From Hoplostethus atlanticus (Eukaryota; Chordata; Actinopteri; Trachichthyiformes; Trachichthyidae), in NCBI GenBank assembly GCA_034670405.1, contig JAXDDX010000013.1, positions 1,172,501 to 1,236,500 of the forward strand: a DNA stretch of 64,000 nucleotides. Reading direction: 5' to 3'. Shown piece by piece: positions 12,901 through 27,902 of this stretch. Numbering within the stretch: the first letter of the stretch is position 1; each line of letters begins with the position of its first letter. The position numbers were made by a program, and so were the translations under genes. The notes under the pieces were generated by a model. That model was not told the origin of the DNA. It searched no databases and was given only the letters and a program-made list of their open reading frames with translations.

Positions 12901-15900
12901 TTTTGGGGAAATGAAAATCTCACACTTAGTTCATTAATGGTGATTGTATACCAGAGGAGATATTGCTCATCCTCTGCATTCCAGAAACAGATCACCTACG
13001 CCCACCACCTCCATGTGCCAACGCTTCCCCAAAGATGTTCCCCACCCACTTCCCCCCACAGCAGGCGTCACACACTACGAGGCTGGCAGGGAGAAAGGCT
13101 GCAGCTGCCGGTGGAGAGATAAAACCTCCAGGTGCCTGGAATCCCACTCCAGGTTCTCACACACAGCGTTATGGCCGTAACGACACCTCCAGCATCGGAG
13201 CAGGACCTCGGCTTTAGCAGAGACGAGCTGCCATGAGGGGAAACGTCCAATAGATTTCAGAGGTGAGCCAGCATGCATCACAGCTACACACATGCATGAA
13301 AGGTATGTTGTCTCCATCTTTGTCTCTCAGCCTCATTACTGTGGTGTTTCTGCACTGCACTTCCCAGAGATCACCTGTCAATCAAACAGTGTGTCCAGTA
13401 CTGTGGACGTCTTTCTCCTTGGATTTTCTGTTGATGGAGTTTGAGTTTCTGTAGGTGGCGCTCTTGTCTGTGTCTTTTCAGCCACGGTGGCTATCGCTGC
13501 TCATGCTAACTACCCATTTCTCGTTCTATTTATTCCAAACAAACGTACACTTCCTGTACGCCAGAGGATTTTTCAAACTTCAAACTCTGTCTCATGGTCT
13601 AGTATTGCGTAATTGCATTGCAACGCGAGTTCAGGTGCGGAACTGGGCAAGGAAAAAAAGTAGCAAGTGAGTGGAAACTGTGTTGACAAGGATCTCATAT
13701 TCTGTGACTGCAGAACCGCCAGATCTAAGATGAGCAAGTCTGGATTCCTTGACGTCTTCACACACACAAAATAATTGAAAAATTGTGGGTGGATCATGTT
13801 TATTCCACTTGAGCACAAACAAACACAAACAAACACTCTTGGACATTTTTTGACAGCTCTTCCCACCGTTCTGGGGAGATGCAAAGAATGTGCTGCCATG
13901 TTTTCAGTCTCAGTGTATAATGTAGTATATAGTATGTATAGTGCTTGCATGGATATAGTATACTAAGCTATATTTACCTTTTAAACCTATGTTCCTCTAG
14001 CCCCATACTATGAATCAGAGTTTTGTGCTTTTATGTATGCTTCTTCATGTTTACATACAATAATACAGGCATTATGTGTGGAGGTCTATTGAGTAACCCA
14101 GATACAGCCCTATTGGTTGGCTTGTTGCTACTGTGGCGGTATCTGGGCCGGGAACAAAGCTCGGCTGCAGATTATGAGAGCCCCACAAAAGAAAACAGTA
14201 AGTTTCCCTCCAGGCTGAGGTTTACCTCAGATCACACAACGGAGGTGGGAAATAGTTACAGTTCAATATCTATGAGACAGATGTCACAAACCTGCGCTGG
14301 TGTACGGAGGCCTAAAAAGCCTATTGATTTTAAAATAACAATAACAGCCTCTCTTCAGCCCTTTGAGTCACAGCGTTACCTCGGTATCCATCCAATTTCA
14401 GGGATGACTGCAACCAACTGGTTAGGCCTTTTAATCACTAACCTGTGTGGTGTGGTACCATGCAATCATCAGTGGTCATTTTCAGCTATTTTCTCCCAAG
14501 GACACCAGTCGATGACCCTTCAGCTTGCACCACATGTAAGCAGGTGTGTATTGAGCTAATTAATACAGGCATTCAGTTTGAATAGTTGCTTAATTGATAT
14601 TTGCTAGGACCGGTCCCAGGTTGGCTGCCCTCTCTGATGCCTCTCTGATGCCTTTGTCTTGCAGTGTTTCTGACAACGCTGACAAAGAGACAAAGAGAGC
14701 TCAGATGTTCTTGTGACGCAATGCACCCCATTGGTCTGATTCGTCTTCTGTGTTGCCTATCCGACCTTGTTCACAAAGTCTGGCTGAATTAGGAAAATGT
14801 CAAGATGTCAGCGGGTCTCACGCTGGTGGCCTGGACCCCCACACTGTCACAAGAAAATGTATTTTGGGGGGGGGTCTAAAGATGATTTATAGAATGTGAA
14901 AATCTATATTTATTTTACACAAATTCATTATCTTGTGATGTATTCTTTGTGATAAATGCCCCTTGCTGCTGAAATAATGATTTTTTTTTGCAGCCTCTAG
15001 GCTTCTTCTATGAATTAATGAATTGAATAAAATAGCCTGGATTGGGAAATTACACTGCAAAAATATCTATTTTAACAAGTCATTTAATCCAGTATTGAGT
15101 ATTTTTTGGTATTGAGTGAAAAAATCTGCCAATATGGTGAGATAATTTAACTTCCAATGCAAATCAGCTTGTTTCAAGATTAGTCTTGAAGCGTCATTTT
15201 CCCGATGCCAGAGGATTTGTCTTATTCTGCCTCCTTTCAAGATATTGACTCATGTCTAGAAAATGTCTGGAACGAAGGGAACTGCATTGGAAAGAAGTCA
15301 AGTGATCCCCACTGGCAGAACTGAAGAAAAATAACATTTTAAAACTGGTGAAAAATTACTTTCTATATTTTTTTGCAGAATACAAATCATCATTTGGAGG
15401 TTGTGAATTGGCATAGCTTCAGTTGTAGAGGTCAAACTCCAAAAGTTAATAATGTCGAAGAGCAAGTTCACAACGCTAACTTTGGCTTCTGTAATCTGTC
15501 TCACGCGTCTCATCTAAGATGACTAAATCCACATTACTTCATTTCTCTAATGGCTGTAGGTGGGAGTTTCAAATTAGATTTCAGCACTAAAGGATCGCTC
15601 TGTTATTCTGTCTCTGAATGGGTATAGGAGCAGTTAATTTCTTATGACTCAGCTTTTGAGTGATTCAGTCCAATTTTCTTTATAATGTACAGTAACTAGA
15701 AACATTTGTTTTGCTGGTGATATTAATTTCTGCTGCCTTGGTGAAGACAAGATTTAACTCAGTAGAGGGCTCTCCTGATCCATCCATAATAGCCCTGACC
15801 TCTCGTTTGTAAAACTGCAGTAAATGGCACCCGCCATCGACATCCTTTTAACTGCAATATTGAACAGGGCGTTTTTTCTCTGCTTTTATCCCCCAGACAA

Positions 15901-18067
15901 TGACAGAGACGGCCTCACTGCTTGTCACGGCCATGTGTCTTTGTGTGTGTCATGGATTCCTTCCCAGCAATCTTACTACGCAGACGGCACTAAACGATAT
16001 CCACGGGTGACCTCTGTCTGAAGGTGTTTCTTCTCCTTCCCGGTTCAAACCTCGGTATTGTCGCTGTCGTATGGGACGGGTGACCTCGTCAATGACACAC
16101 TGGCCTCTACTGGGTGAAGCAAGTTACTGCCTGAGGAAAGGGAAAGTGGTTTTTGGGGGAGATCATTTCAATACACATCTGTGCATATAAGATGCCAGCC
16201 ACTTTAGCGGTTCATTTGAGAATATCCACCACGGCGAAGGCTGCTTTTGGAAATGTGCCGCAACACAGAAATGAGAGGAATGGGTTTCTTGCTATTCCTT
16301 GTGAACCCGAGTCTCTTTTCATCTCTACCATAACACCTTTTGGGCAAGCTTTTGAATTACCTGTACTCATCCCTGCCGAAATTGTTCAAATATGTTAGAA
16401 GCTGATCAAACAGAGAGGCTGTTGGAGCACACAGCCCACAGAGCTTCCCCTGTGGGCTGTTGGGGATCAGACATGAAAACTGGGGAAGAACAAAGGCTTG
16501 TCGGGACTGCTAAAGACGCTTTGGACCACGGCGGCCCGTCAAAATGCATTCAGTGAGACCGGCGTGAAAAACACCCTGCAACTGCAAGCTCCTCTCAAAC
16601 ATGTCAAGGAGCCCGCCCCCTCGCACCTCTCAGAAACGATACTTACATGACATGGAAGCCTTCGTTCCTCTGGCTTACATCAGTAAACAAAGTCTCCGTT
16701 TGACACCGATGTCAGTTTAGAAAGATCAAATCCAAGTACATAAGCGGTTATGTTTTCATCAGTTGAGGAATACTTCACAAATTGTTGCCCATTTTAGTCA
16801 TTTGCTGATATGGAGGAAGTTATTTATGTTTTTATATCTTCCTGGTTAGAGGATGATTGATTATTGTTACTCTTGGCGTATTCTTGCCTCAGTCTTATTG
16901 TCTGACTTGAGGTTTGCCAACACTATTTTGTTCTATTCTCAGTCTTTCAAAAATCAATTTCCACAAAGTTACATTTGATTTAAAAAGTGGCTGTTTTTGT
17001 GTCATAATATTTTCTTCTTTCATGCTTTGTGGCATTCAATACATCAATCACTAGTTTCCCTTAGAAGCTGTCTCTTTAATGTTTGTATAGGTAAATATTT
17101 ATTCAAACTTCTCAGTTGTTTTACTGCTTTATTGACATTTTGTCAAGAACTGTCAAAAACTCTAGAAATGTGTGTTATTGTTAATTAGTTATTGTTGTGT
17201 GTTATTGATAATCTATATTGTTCTAATAATCTATTTACTTGCTCACACAGAGAATGTGAGAAAAACAACCATTTCTTGGAGAAAGTTGGAGACACAGAAG
17301 GACTGCTATTTTTAACTTGTTTACTTCGGTTTGCAATGATAGTGTCACTCACTTCCCACTCTCCCGGGTTCTGTGCGACCCTCAATGAATCAAACGCTGG
17401 TCCCACCGACCAGATGCACTATATTCCAGGGCCCAGTGACAGTCTTATTTCCAACTATTCAGGACGCAGGGGGAAGGTTATTTATTGAGAATGGTGGACA
17501 GAGGAAGATTGGACAACCCTGATCTGTCAAGAACATGACTTTTGGCCAAAGCAAATCCTTCACTTTTATTGCATTGTCTTTGGGGCCATTGGGCGTGAGG
17601 AGATGGGATTGGGATTGCTAACATGGCACATTGCCATCATCTACCACTGTCCTCCACATGGCTTAGTTTCCTGGACGAGTCTCGTCTATAACCTGTAGAG
17701 TCTGGACGCACTCGACAACAATACTTCACAGAGTTTGGCGTTCATTTGTAGAGTAGTGAACTGCTGGTCCAAGGCTAACACTGGTTAAGAGTTAGCAACT
17801 GGCATCACTCGCGCGCCGTCTGGGTCTCTAGCACAACTTTGAAGCTGGTAATGCCGAGCAAATAACCACACTTTAAAACATCCCCGATACCAGCTGGCAG
17901 AAAGTTAATTGAGCACCTGTTTTGACATCAGGTACTCAGAAATCCTGCCTTAACAGCTAACTTAACACATGTGTGAATAAGTTTTGTGATGTGATGTCCT
18001 TGACAAAACAAACGATAATATTAATTGGCATTTAATTGGCATCCAGTTCCCAGAAGGGGTAACTAAC

Positions 18068-18081
18068 TGTGTGTGTGTGTG

Positions 18082-18150
<69 letters not shown>
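18068..18150. repeat. Long (TG)n microsatellite
   Basis: About 83 bp of nearly pure TG/GT dinucleotide, broken once by TT near 18082. This is one of the longest simple repeats in the window. Open frames reading as poly His-Thr or Cys-Val across it are artefacts. Confidence 0.98.
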
Positions 18151-18153
<3 letters not shown>

Positions 18154-19103
18154 ATGACAGGGGAGAGAATCTTAAGTGGAGAGCAGTCACCGAGGAGGGC
18201 ACATGCAGCACCGCAGAGATCCGCCACCTGAGGTCCTCTGACGTCAGCAGGAGAGGCTGATGGGAATTCAATACACAGCAACCACACGGCCTCATTTATT
18301 CCACAATAAAACTGTCTGACGGTGTTTTGTCTGCACGGTTTGGGGGCCGACGACGCTACAGGACAGCGCACTTCACCGATCCTTAAGAGGTTGAAGTGTC
18401 AGTGCAGTCTGCGGTAAGCTCTTGGAATCACCGGTCTGTTTTTGTGAGAGTTTTACGGCTGTTTATTTTGGGCGCACCCCCCATATGCTTTGGAAAGCAA
18501 ACACAGAGCGACAGCACACGCTCCCTAAACGGCGAACGTGAAGTGCAGAAGTCCAGCTCATTTACGGTGTTTTATCTGCCGCACTAGCGCAAGAGAAAAT
18601 AAGACTTTGAAAAAATCCAACAGTCCCAACTCATCTCAGTGATGCACAGACTGTTGAAACATTCAGTTATCCACTGGAGATGATAGTCAGGAACGAAAAT
18701 GTTTCAAATCATTCAAAGTACTGTACTCCTTTCCCCAACCGAAGTCATTTAGCCGACCAAAGTGGTTTCTCCTCTTCACAACCATCATTTCCATCCGTCA
18801 GGCGTACCAACACGTGACATCCCGCGTGCCTGTCATTGCCTACATTCATCTAAGCAAAACCGAATTTGCTCCAGCTTTATTTCCCTAACCATGAATGTAG
18901 ATACTCTATGCAGCAGAATTTACAAATAAATAGGGGAGCCCATTTTGCAGCGCTGAGCGAACCAATCATTCTCCTTCGTAATGAGAATATGACTCGGAGC
19001 TGCTGTGCCGACGCCAGTGCCCCCTCATCGAATCACAGCCTTTATATGTCAGCTGAATATTTTTTTTCACATTGTGCTCATTCCAGCTATGGGGGCGGTG
19101 TAA

Positions 19104-19131
19104 GTGTGTGTGTGTGTGTGTGTGTGTGTGG
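19104..19131. repeat. (TG)n microsatellite
   Basis: An uninterrupted run of about 13 TG units in otherwise non-repetitive DNA. Confidence 0.9.
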
Positions 19132-19655
19132 CAGGGCACACATGCTGGTGCATCGGCACTTGGGGGCATCGACCATGCCCTTTCAACTTGCCACTGAGCA
19201 TTAGGCCAGGCGGAGGAGAGATCCAGGGCTTTAATGTACGAACACAATGTACGAGTGCGGTGGTGCTTATGCCTTCCGCTGACCACCTCTGCCACTTTAA
19301 GATGTGTCACGCAAACCCGCTGCGGTCAAGGTAGTTTGGCCTCTTGAGAGTGGAACGAGTCAGTCGCCACGACCGACGCGCCAGTCTGTCGTCTCTACGG
19401 AGCTCCGCAACCACAACCACAATCCGTGTCAGAGCCTCAGAAGCGCCGTTTTCTTGCCGTACAAATGTTGACAGTATCCGCGTGCGTCTCAGAGCGGAGT
19501 GGGGCCGGTTTCCTTTTGGGAGTGCCGGGCTTTCTCAGTGAGGACGGGGTGGTCGGGGGTGTAAAGAGTGGACGGTGCTCTCAGGGGTGCAAAGACGCTT
19601 CTTCAACCAAGCAATGCATCGAGCTGCACAACAAAGCTGAAGAATCAGTCCGAAG

Positions 19656-19659
<4 letters not shown>

Positions 19660-19720
<61 letters not shown>

Positions 19721-19790
19721 GCAAACCTTGTGTTCTTGTTTTCCTTACTCTCCCAGGAGGCTGTACTGTACTGTACTGTACTGTACTGTA
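19660..19790. repeat. Compound (AC)n and (CTGTA)n simple repeats
   Basis: An AC run of about 55 bp (19660-19714) is followed after roughly 46 bp by a pentanucleotide array at 19761-19790, six perfect copies of CTGTA. The pair forms a compound repeat locus likely to vary in length between individuals. Open frames spanning it are artefacts. Confidence 0.95.
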
Positions 19791-22439
19791 CCGGTCCTGT
19801 AGTGAACAGCATGTGAAATGTTTGCTTTGCTAACCCTGCTAACGTCTCTAAACTCCAGCGGAGCCGGAGGGCAAGGCCGCAGCCCTGGCCTGGTGTTATG
19901 GTCAGATGGAATGTGAACCGAGGAGAAAAAAAAACAGGGAAAGTTATAATGAGGCATCCCCCCTCTGCTGGTTGTTTGTTTAGACAGACCGGCTGTCTCG
20001 CAGAACACGCTGTGGAAGGAATACTAATGCATATGACTAATGACTCTCTCTCTCGCTCTTTCTCCCGATTCCTTCTTTCTCGCTCTGATTGCTCGTCCTT
20101 GTGGATGAAGCTTTCAGGTCTCAACTCGGGGGATTCACAAATAGATGTCTCGGAGCCAACGGGATCGCTGTGACAACGTGCAACGAGGGGGATTTGGCGG
20201 GACGGATACACGATTAAAAAAAAAAAAGGAGAGAAAGTGAAAAGGACTGACCAGAACGTTTACCCCCTCGGGCATTGTTGAACGCACCCCCACTTACTCT
20301 AAGAGCTCAGTGATCCGGGTTTCTAATCATCTGTTTGTGGGTGGACACAAAACAAGCTCTTTGCAACCATAGAGTGGGCCTTATCTAATCCTCTCTCCAC
20401 ACCATCTTAGGTGTTTAAGTTTCCAAATCACACTTTCTCCAGGACGCAGTGCCTGGAGGGAGGAAGAGGATGAGCCTCTGAAACTCTCCACTGGGCCAGA
20501 TTAAAACCTGCTGAGATTTAACCAAGGATTAGACACCCCCCTTTGGCTTTAGGAGAGTTGCTAAACTCTTTAAAAAATAATTCTGGCATTAAGTGCTGAA
20601 GATTTGGAAATGTCCAAACCCCTTCCAGCAGGCCTGGTAGTATGAGCCCCGTACAAAAGGCATTTCCAGTATTGCACTGATAGTCAGAGAGTCTTTCTAC
20701 AGCTAAATATGTCATTTCATTGAGTCAGTTGTATAAAAGAATGTTTCTGACAGTATATATAGTTGTTTTTCTATGTCCGTGGTCACTGCACTTCAAAACT
20801 GCTGAACTGTGCATAGCATCATGTTGACAAAATGATCCCACCCCATCGCAGAATTACCATTAGCAATCCAATTAGCGGCGAGACAGGCACACAGACACTA
20901 AGTGGCAGAGAGAGAGCCACAATGATGCTCACGATCAATTTAACTTTCCATTCGACATCAGTGGCCACATCACAGCAAATCCCCCATGTTTTCAACTCCT
21001 GACGGGGGTAGAAAAAAGCTGCCGCCACGATTCCCAGAATGACTCTGTCTCCCTGCCTTCTCCCTTTGATAACCTACGCACAGTTTATGCCCTGCAAGAA
21101 ACTAATTTTCTCTCCAGAAATGGTCATAAAATTGCTAATAACTCTGCAGGCCGGATCGAAATCGGTCTCCGCTACAAAGCAGCAGAAGAGTAGCGGTAAA
21201 TAAAATGAGATTGCATTGATTGAACCGATAGATTACAGCATTTAGACGGAGATTTGGCAGCTTGTTTGGCTGTGGGTTGTTTTATAGCCTCTCAGGGTTT
21301 TACCTCTGAGCCGTTTAGCGAGCTTTTTGCATTGGAAAGAAAAGTTTTGTGAACAATTAATACGGCTTACTTTTATTTCTGCTGCACCTGTTATCATAAA
21401 GAGAAGCATTGCTGAAAGAATGGGGTCAAATATTCAAAGAGAGGCTAGGCTGGATGCAGATGCGTGTAGAAAAGATGAACACAACATCGCAGCATTCACA
21501 GAGTAGAGTCGATTCGCAGATTGTCTCTAATGTGTCCTTGTTTTCGTCCTGACGGTGACGCTTGCCTTCCCTCGCCTCCCTTTTGTCTTTCTGTTTCTAG
21601 CTTGCCTGTGTGTCTCTCTGGTGGCATCGTGGTGCGTGAGAAGAGGCAGGATACAAACAGTACCCACTCCCCTGTGGTTCACGAGAACTGTACACACATC
21701 AAACTGGGGTGGAGGGTTAGAGAGACACACACCCCGGGGGACCCCATATTCCCTGTTTGACTTACAGCCTCACTGTACATTGGAGGACTTCATCGCGCTC
21801 AATGTGTCACATACTGGAGTGGAATGAAAAAGACTGAGGTCACGCTGTATGTTTACTTTCAGAGCTTTTATACTTATAGATCCTGCCCCCTAACCTTCGC
21901 CCTGGGGACTGCATGTTAGGTTAACAGCCTGGTGTGTGTGTGTGTGTGTGTCACTGATTGGGAGACTAATGAGCTGATTGATTGCGGTGGAAAGCCCCGG
22001 GTTATCATTAGTTCTCTGAGGATCAAACACCAAGTCAAGCCAATAGCAGGGGCACTTTAATGTTACAATTAGCTGTTTATTTTTCCACCGCCCGTCCAAA
22101 TCCAGCGGATGAGACGATGGAGTTTTTATTTATTTTTTTGATGGAAGTTTGTTTCCGATCAAAGAGCGATTGAGAGTTTCACGAATGTACTTTTCTCAGC
22201 GCTCACACACAAACCCACAAACCCACAGAAGGCATTACCAGCACCGTCAATGGGCTCCTCTCAGACAATAGGGACCAATCCCACACAAGAGGGAACATTC
22301 TCTCATCGCCGGCTTAGAGCTTTTTTTCCAGGCAAGCCTTGATTGTCCGCCCTGGCCTGTAATGAGATAGCTGCTGGTTTTAATGTCTCAATGAGAAACC
22401 CTCACATTTCCACACGCACACGAGTATTAACCGCACAGC

Positions 22440-22456
22440 CCCCCCCCCCCCCCCCG
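22440..22456. repeat. Poly(C) tract
   Basis: A run of about 17 consecutive C residues. A similar G-rich run sits at 24654-24669. Such homopolymers are prone to sequencing length error. Confidence 0.9.
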
Positions 22457-22864
22457 GGAGCCCAGTCCTCTCGCAGTCACTCCTCATCACCGCGGCCTCT
22501 TAGCGGGCTGAATAAAACATAGGGCAGGCTCTCTCCGCGTCGAGCCGCTGCCCATCGTGGTTCGTCCAGGGAGTTAAGGGTCACGTCGAGAGCTTTCCAT
22601 GTTCTACTTCACAGCAACTTCTTCCAATATGGTTTCTAAAATTGGAAACAACGGAGGAGCGTTCTTTGACAGGCCTCTCCTGGCATTCCTCCCCTACTCT
22701 TTTCTTCTATCCCTCTCTTTATCCTCTCCTCCCTTTTCTTTGAGGCCCTCCGGACCTCCATCAAGGCTCACTCTGTTCATCCCACATGTGAGGGGTCAAT
22801 GCGTACCCCACAAGAATAAACCAGCCGCTCAATGTGGGGATCTTTGTGTATATCCTCATCCCCC

Positions 22865-22867
<3 letters not shown>

Positions 22868-22902
<35 letters not shown>
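22868..22902. repeat. (CT)n microsatellite
   Basis: A polypyrimidine run of about 17 CT units, followed by further CT-rich sequence to about 22912. Confidence 0.95.
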
Positions 22903-22911
<9 letters not shown>

Positions 22912-24498
22912 ACTCACTTGTGCCCTATAGACCAGAATTGGCTCCATTCAGAGAGCTTCCCTCCCCCCTGGAGTGGTCTTCTCAGGGCCCTCACAGTGTA
23001 ATTCTATGCCTTATTGCTCAGGCTCCTCCATGGAGAGCAGTGTCGTGAAAGCATTTGTGAAGACACAGAAGGAAATGCACTCGCTTTGTGCTTGGTCTTG
23101 ACATATAGGCGAGATCACGTGGGGAAGTGTGTGTGGGGCAAGTGTTTAACAAGAGGAAAAGGGCAGAATGTGTAAAATGTCTCTTGAAGGAAGCCAAATG
23201 GCCATCTTGGCGAAAAAAAAACAAAAAACAAAGTAGAAACAAAGAAACAAACAAAGTAGTTTTATGAGTTCGGTCCCGCTGGCTGTCATCCAGCTTAATC
23301 CACATTGTGCTCTGACTTCCTACGGACCAAAGCTGGTTTCTCAAGCTCATCTCCACCTCATGTTTAATCTCCCCAGTGCTTTCATTAGGAACCCACCATG
23401 TGTTGATTCTAAAGAAATGAAGCAGACACCTCATTTCGAGCGAGAATGAGCCCGAGAAAGCTTTTGTCCACAGCAGGGATGCCCATAGCACAGAGAGGAA
23501 CACTGTTCGGTCTGACTCGGGTTGCTATACCAGGGCTGAAGAGAGCCATGGCAACGCAAGCATAAGGTCCGCCGGTCCACATAGCGCTGATACAATACGG
23601 CTACTTGGGGTTTGTCATTCCAGTCAGGCCTGACCCAAATTACGACATCCTGGGAAAAACTGGCTCACTTCGACCAACACACATGCACATACACAGCCAC
23701 GCCGAAACACTTAATTGGGCTCGCATACTTTTGCCTGAAAACGATAATAAAAGAAACATATGGATGTTTGAAGCCTAATCACTGAAGAAACGGCCCCGTT
23801 AATGTTTTAACACAACGGTCTAATGGCCTATGGGTACTCGATTATTGGGACTTTACAGTTGTTTACCCACGGCACACAGCGAGCACAGCGTAAATATTAC
23901 AACAAGCCGGCTTCCATCTGCCGTTATATTTTTCAGCATTTAGATCTTAATATTCTTTTATGTTTTTTCCTGTGTTTATTATCTCACATCAACAGCCTCG
24001 GGGAGGAATTCTATTTAAAAATTGGGAAAAAGCAGCCGAGGCCTTGTAGTTTTACTATTTCATATTTTACTGAAACGGTGGAAATATCCCAATGAAACAA
24101 ATGCACAACGTCGTTTTGATCACCAATAGTCCTCCAGAGAAACTTCAACTTCAGTTTCTCGAGCAACTTTACCCACAGTGTTGTTACGGTGAGATTTAAA
24201 AACAATAGGAACACAAAGTAAATGCACACAAATATATACACACCAAAAAAATCGCCTTCTCTCCAAACTTTTTTTGGTCCCTGTCCGCTTGCCTTGGTGC
24301 TGAAATCACCACCTCGCCCTCGCCGTTACATCAGACCCCTGCTCCCCCTTGTAAGCCGTGCGCTACCAAGTGTGAAAATCCACTTACTTTAAACTGGAGG
24401 TCTGGTAGTTGTATATCAGCGCTTGAAGTAGTTTCTCTAGTCTCTTCTCATCTGCACCTCTGCCCTGTTGCCCTGTCTCTCCCACACTATTTCTCTTT

Positions 24499-24545
24499 AT
24501 GTGTGTGTTTGTGTGTGTGTGTGTGTGTGTCTCTCTCTCTCTTTC
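24499..24545. repeat. Compound (GT)n(CT)n microsatellite
   Basis: A GT run passes directly into a CT run. A second, purine-rich GA microsatellite of about 30 bp lies at 24780-24810. Confidence 0.9.
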
Positions 24546-24777
24546 ACTCGTCCCTGCTCAGGGCTGAGCATATGATAGCCGTGTGGTGTTTCTTTTTTTT
24601 TCCTCTCTTTCTTTTTTAGTTGCATGGGGAAAGGGGAGTGCAGGGTGGTGGGGTGGGGGGGGGGGGGGGCGTGTTGAATGCTCGGTTTCCTGACTCGTGA
24701 TCAGGCGCTCATTACCCCAAGGTCACTCCAGGGACGGCCTGCCTAGCACTCACTGAGACACCAGAGAGAAGAAGAAG

Positions 24778-24814
<37 letters not shown>

Positions 24815-27800
24815 AAGAGAGGGAGGGAGAGCACTTAAGAGCCAAAGTGCTTGGGCGATCCACGGGGACAATGGGGGAAAGAGAGGGAGAGACCGACAAA
24901 GACAGAGATGCAGACATCAATAAACAGAGAGACGACGTGAGCGAAAGGCAGAGAGACAAAACAGACGGACGGACAGACGGACTCAGACTCAGAATTGGCT
25001 CATAACGAGAAGACAGAGAGTTATATAAAATATCATGTTGCTCCATGGAAAAGCGAGTCCGCAACCACCAGCAATCAATACACTATTGACAAACACCAGC
25101 TCGGCTCAGTCTTTGCTGTTGAAGTGTGTATATAGGCCAGCGCTGTAAACCACATTTACTGCGTGTGAACTGCATCTCTGGGTGCATCACTCATGCAGGG
25201 CGCCGGCACCTGTTGCATCAACCGAGACTTGTTAAGACCGTTTTAATGCCAGTTTGAGTGAAATATACAACATGATAATGAAAGATAAACCCTGTCATCA
25301 GTGTAACAGAGTTCTAGACGGGCCGGGCTGATGTTTCACCGGGAAAAAAACACATTTTGAAGACCTATGCGATTAAATTGAAGGTTTCAAGGTATTCAAG
25401 GACATTTGAGGCCTTAATAAATAAAGATAATCACATTTGAATCTGAAGCCGTCTGTCTTTCTGCCATCTCCTCTCAGATCAGTTTCTCATTTTGCGGGGA
25501 GAGAGGCGGTGTGGTAATAAGTTGTGGATAAAATCGAGAGTCTGTGGAGCAGCAGATGGCTGCAGATGACCTTATAGCGCGGGATTGACAGATTACAGCA
25601 CACACAATCAATAACCTGTGCCATTAGCGCTCTCCGCAAAAACCCTGTGTACAATACTGATGTCAGACCGCCTCTGTAAACTCCCTCTCTACTCCACACG
25701 CAGGAAAAATAGCCTCATATCTGATCTCATAATGCTGTCTTCCTCGGCTTGGGTTATTGACTGTGGCGCTGATTTATGCTACAAAGGAGAGAAAAAAAGG
25801 GTTTCATAATGGCAAATAACCTTTAGCTTAATGATCAGGGAACCCCTTTTAACGCTAGAGCCCATCGGTGCTATTCAGACCTATTCACAATGGCAGCATT
25901 AATGCACCATTTCAGAACTTGAATGGTGATTCATAGGCTGATATAACCATTAGACAGCGACTGATGGAGACTCAACGTTATGAATTCACGCGGAGTGCAA
26001 AAATCATCTTCAGTCATCTGTGGCCAACTTGGTTCTTAATGCTTATACCTATTCACCACCACGCTGTGCAGCTTCTTTCAGTCCGCTCTGAAGGAGGGAA
26101 CCAGAAGGGTGGAGGGGAAGGAGGGCGGGGGGTGAGTTGAGGTTACGGAGTTTCAAGAAGCCTCCATTCAATCACACATATTAAAATCTAAAGTTCAAAC
26201 AGGAGGAAGGAGCATGCACCCCGAACACCCTTTGCCTAGCAACTGAAGCCCGTTGAAAGGCATCAAACAGATGCTAGGTTGGAAAAATGTGGAAGTCAGC
26301 GAGCAATTACACTTTTGTACTCTGCCCATAGACAGCCGGCGAAATAATGTTTTAATAAGGCGCCTTTAGGTTGCTTGGTGCATCTAAACTAAACATTGTG
26401 TTTAAGTTGTCAGTATGTTGGGAACGTCGCTGCTGAGCGCTGACTGCAAAATATGCAGCGTTAATCATGTAGGATGTATATTTTGCAGGTCGGTATTCAG
26501 CACCGGTGGCCGAGTGGGTTCATGGCAACGCTCCAAAGACACTGGCAGAGCAAGACAACTGAAAGATCGATGTATCGTTGAGAGGGTCTAATGGACAAAT
26601 GGTGTCAAAACACAATTTGTTCTCTAGGTTTCTGTGATCAGGGTATGAAAGCTTCCATCAAATGTCGTCACGTCCGAGCAGAACTATCCTTCCGTTAGCA
26701 GTAGCCGCCCACGTGGCCGAGCCATCGCTCCGCCGTGCACGTTCGGCATCACGCTGCAATGTCTGCGATTTCATTTCCATCAGCCAGAAGTGTAGCTGTA
26801 GTAATGGTCACTCTGAAGTATGACTCATGCTCCCCGGTGATGACGATACGCCATCCCACCGCCGCCTTCTCATATTCCCCTCATTAATAATACACTTCAT
26901 CCATTGCCCCCCCCCCAACCCCCCGCCCCCACAATGCCCTCCCTGAAGTGTGCGATGTGCTTTGGCGTGATCCACATATAGCTCCCTTGATTAGATGAGA
27001 TATGACAAACAATGAAAAAATGATGAAAAGAAGATCTCGGTGATCCTCGCCGGCCTAGTCCGCCTCTCTGCCGGCTGAGGGTTAATTTTCTGTGCTACTG
27101 AAAGCACAATGGGAGCCCCAGAAAACAATTTACACGGATATAAAGTGTGAAGTGTGAAAAAAAAGAAAAAGTTGTTTATATTAAGTCCATCATCCCCCTT
27201 GTTATTTTTCATCTGTTCAAATTGGCTGCTGTGAGCCTGAACAGAGCAGGAGATGATGTTGCTGCTGAGCCCTGCTAACCCCGCTGCTTGTATATATGGC
27301 CACCGGCAGCTCCTTCAAGAAGACGGCTGTGACTGGGCCTGTCTGCACAGAGAGTCTGATGAAACCAAATGCAATCAGCCTGTCGTCAAGTCAGCCACAA
27401 CATTTTTCACCGCGGCTCCAGTGGCTCTGTCACTCCGTCCTTCCCCGGCACAAACACCACAAAGGAACTGTTAAGATGAGGGCAATGGGAAGCGGCAGAG
27501 AAGTCATTTTTTTCCGCACCTTTTTATAAACCGAGTATTCAATTTGTGCTGCATGTCTAGGAGGGAATGGAGATTGAAATCATGGCTGAGAGAGAGAGAG
27601 AGAGAGAGAGGTGGGGGTTGAGGGAAAGAAAGTAACTGTGTCTCCGAATTGAGTGCTGCCGAGTGCTCAAATCGCGTTTGGATATCAGATAATCCGAGGA
27701 ACCTCCCGTAAAGACGTCTTCCACAGTCAAGGGCAGTTTGGAAATACGGGAGATGTGCATGCTTCACTGTTGTAGTCCACACACTGCATTCATCACACAC

Positions 27801-27902
27801 AGCTAGTGCAGAAGGATGGAAAATGGAAATGCCTTGACAGTGTGATTCAGAGAATTTACACATGCAAAGACGTGTAAATTCCCATGTGTAAAAACCCAAA
27901 GA

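Noticed and set aside
14023-14559. A 178-codon plus-strand open frame, among the longest in the first 40 kb
   Set aside because: No recognisable domain, no plausible splice partners and ordinary non-coding composition. A frame of this length is expected by chance in 40 kb on six frames.
18032-18371. His-Thr and Cys-Val repeat proteins near 18.1 kb (likewise at 19.7, 35.6 and 37.2 kb)
   Set aside because: Pure translation of dinucleotide microsatellites.
26508-26580. GGTGGCCGAGTGGGTTC, resembling a tRNA A box
   Set aside because: No matching B box (GGTTCGAATCC-like) or acceptor-stem pairing within tRNA distance, so neither a tRNA gene nor a clear SINE.
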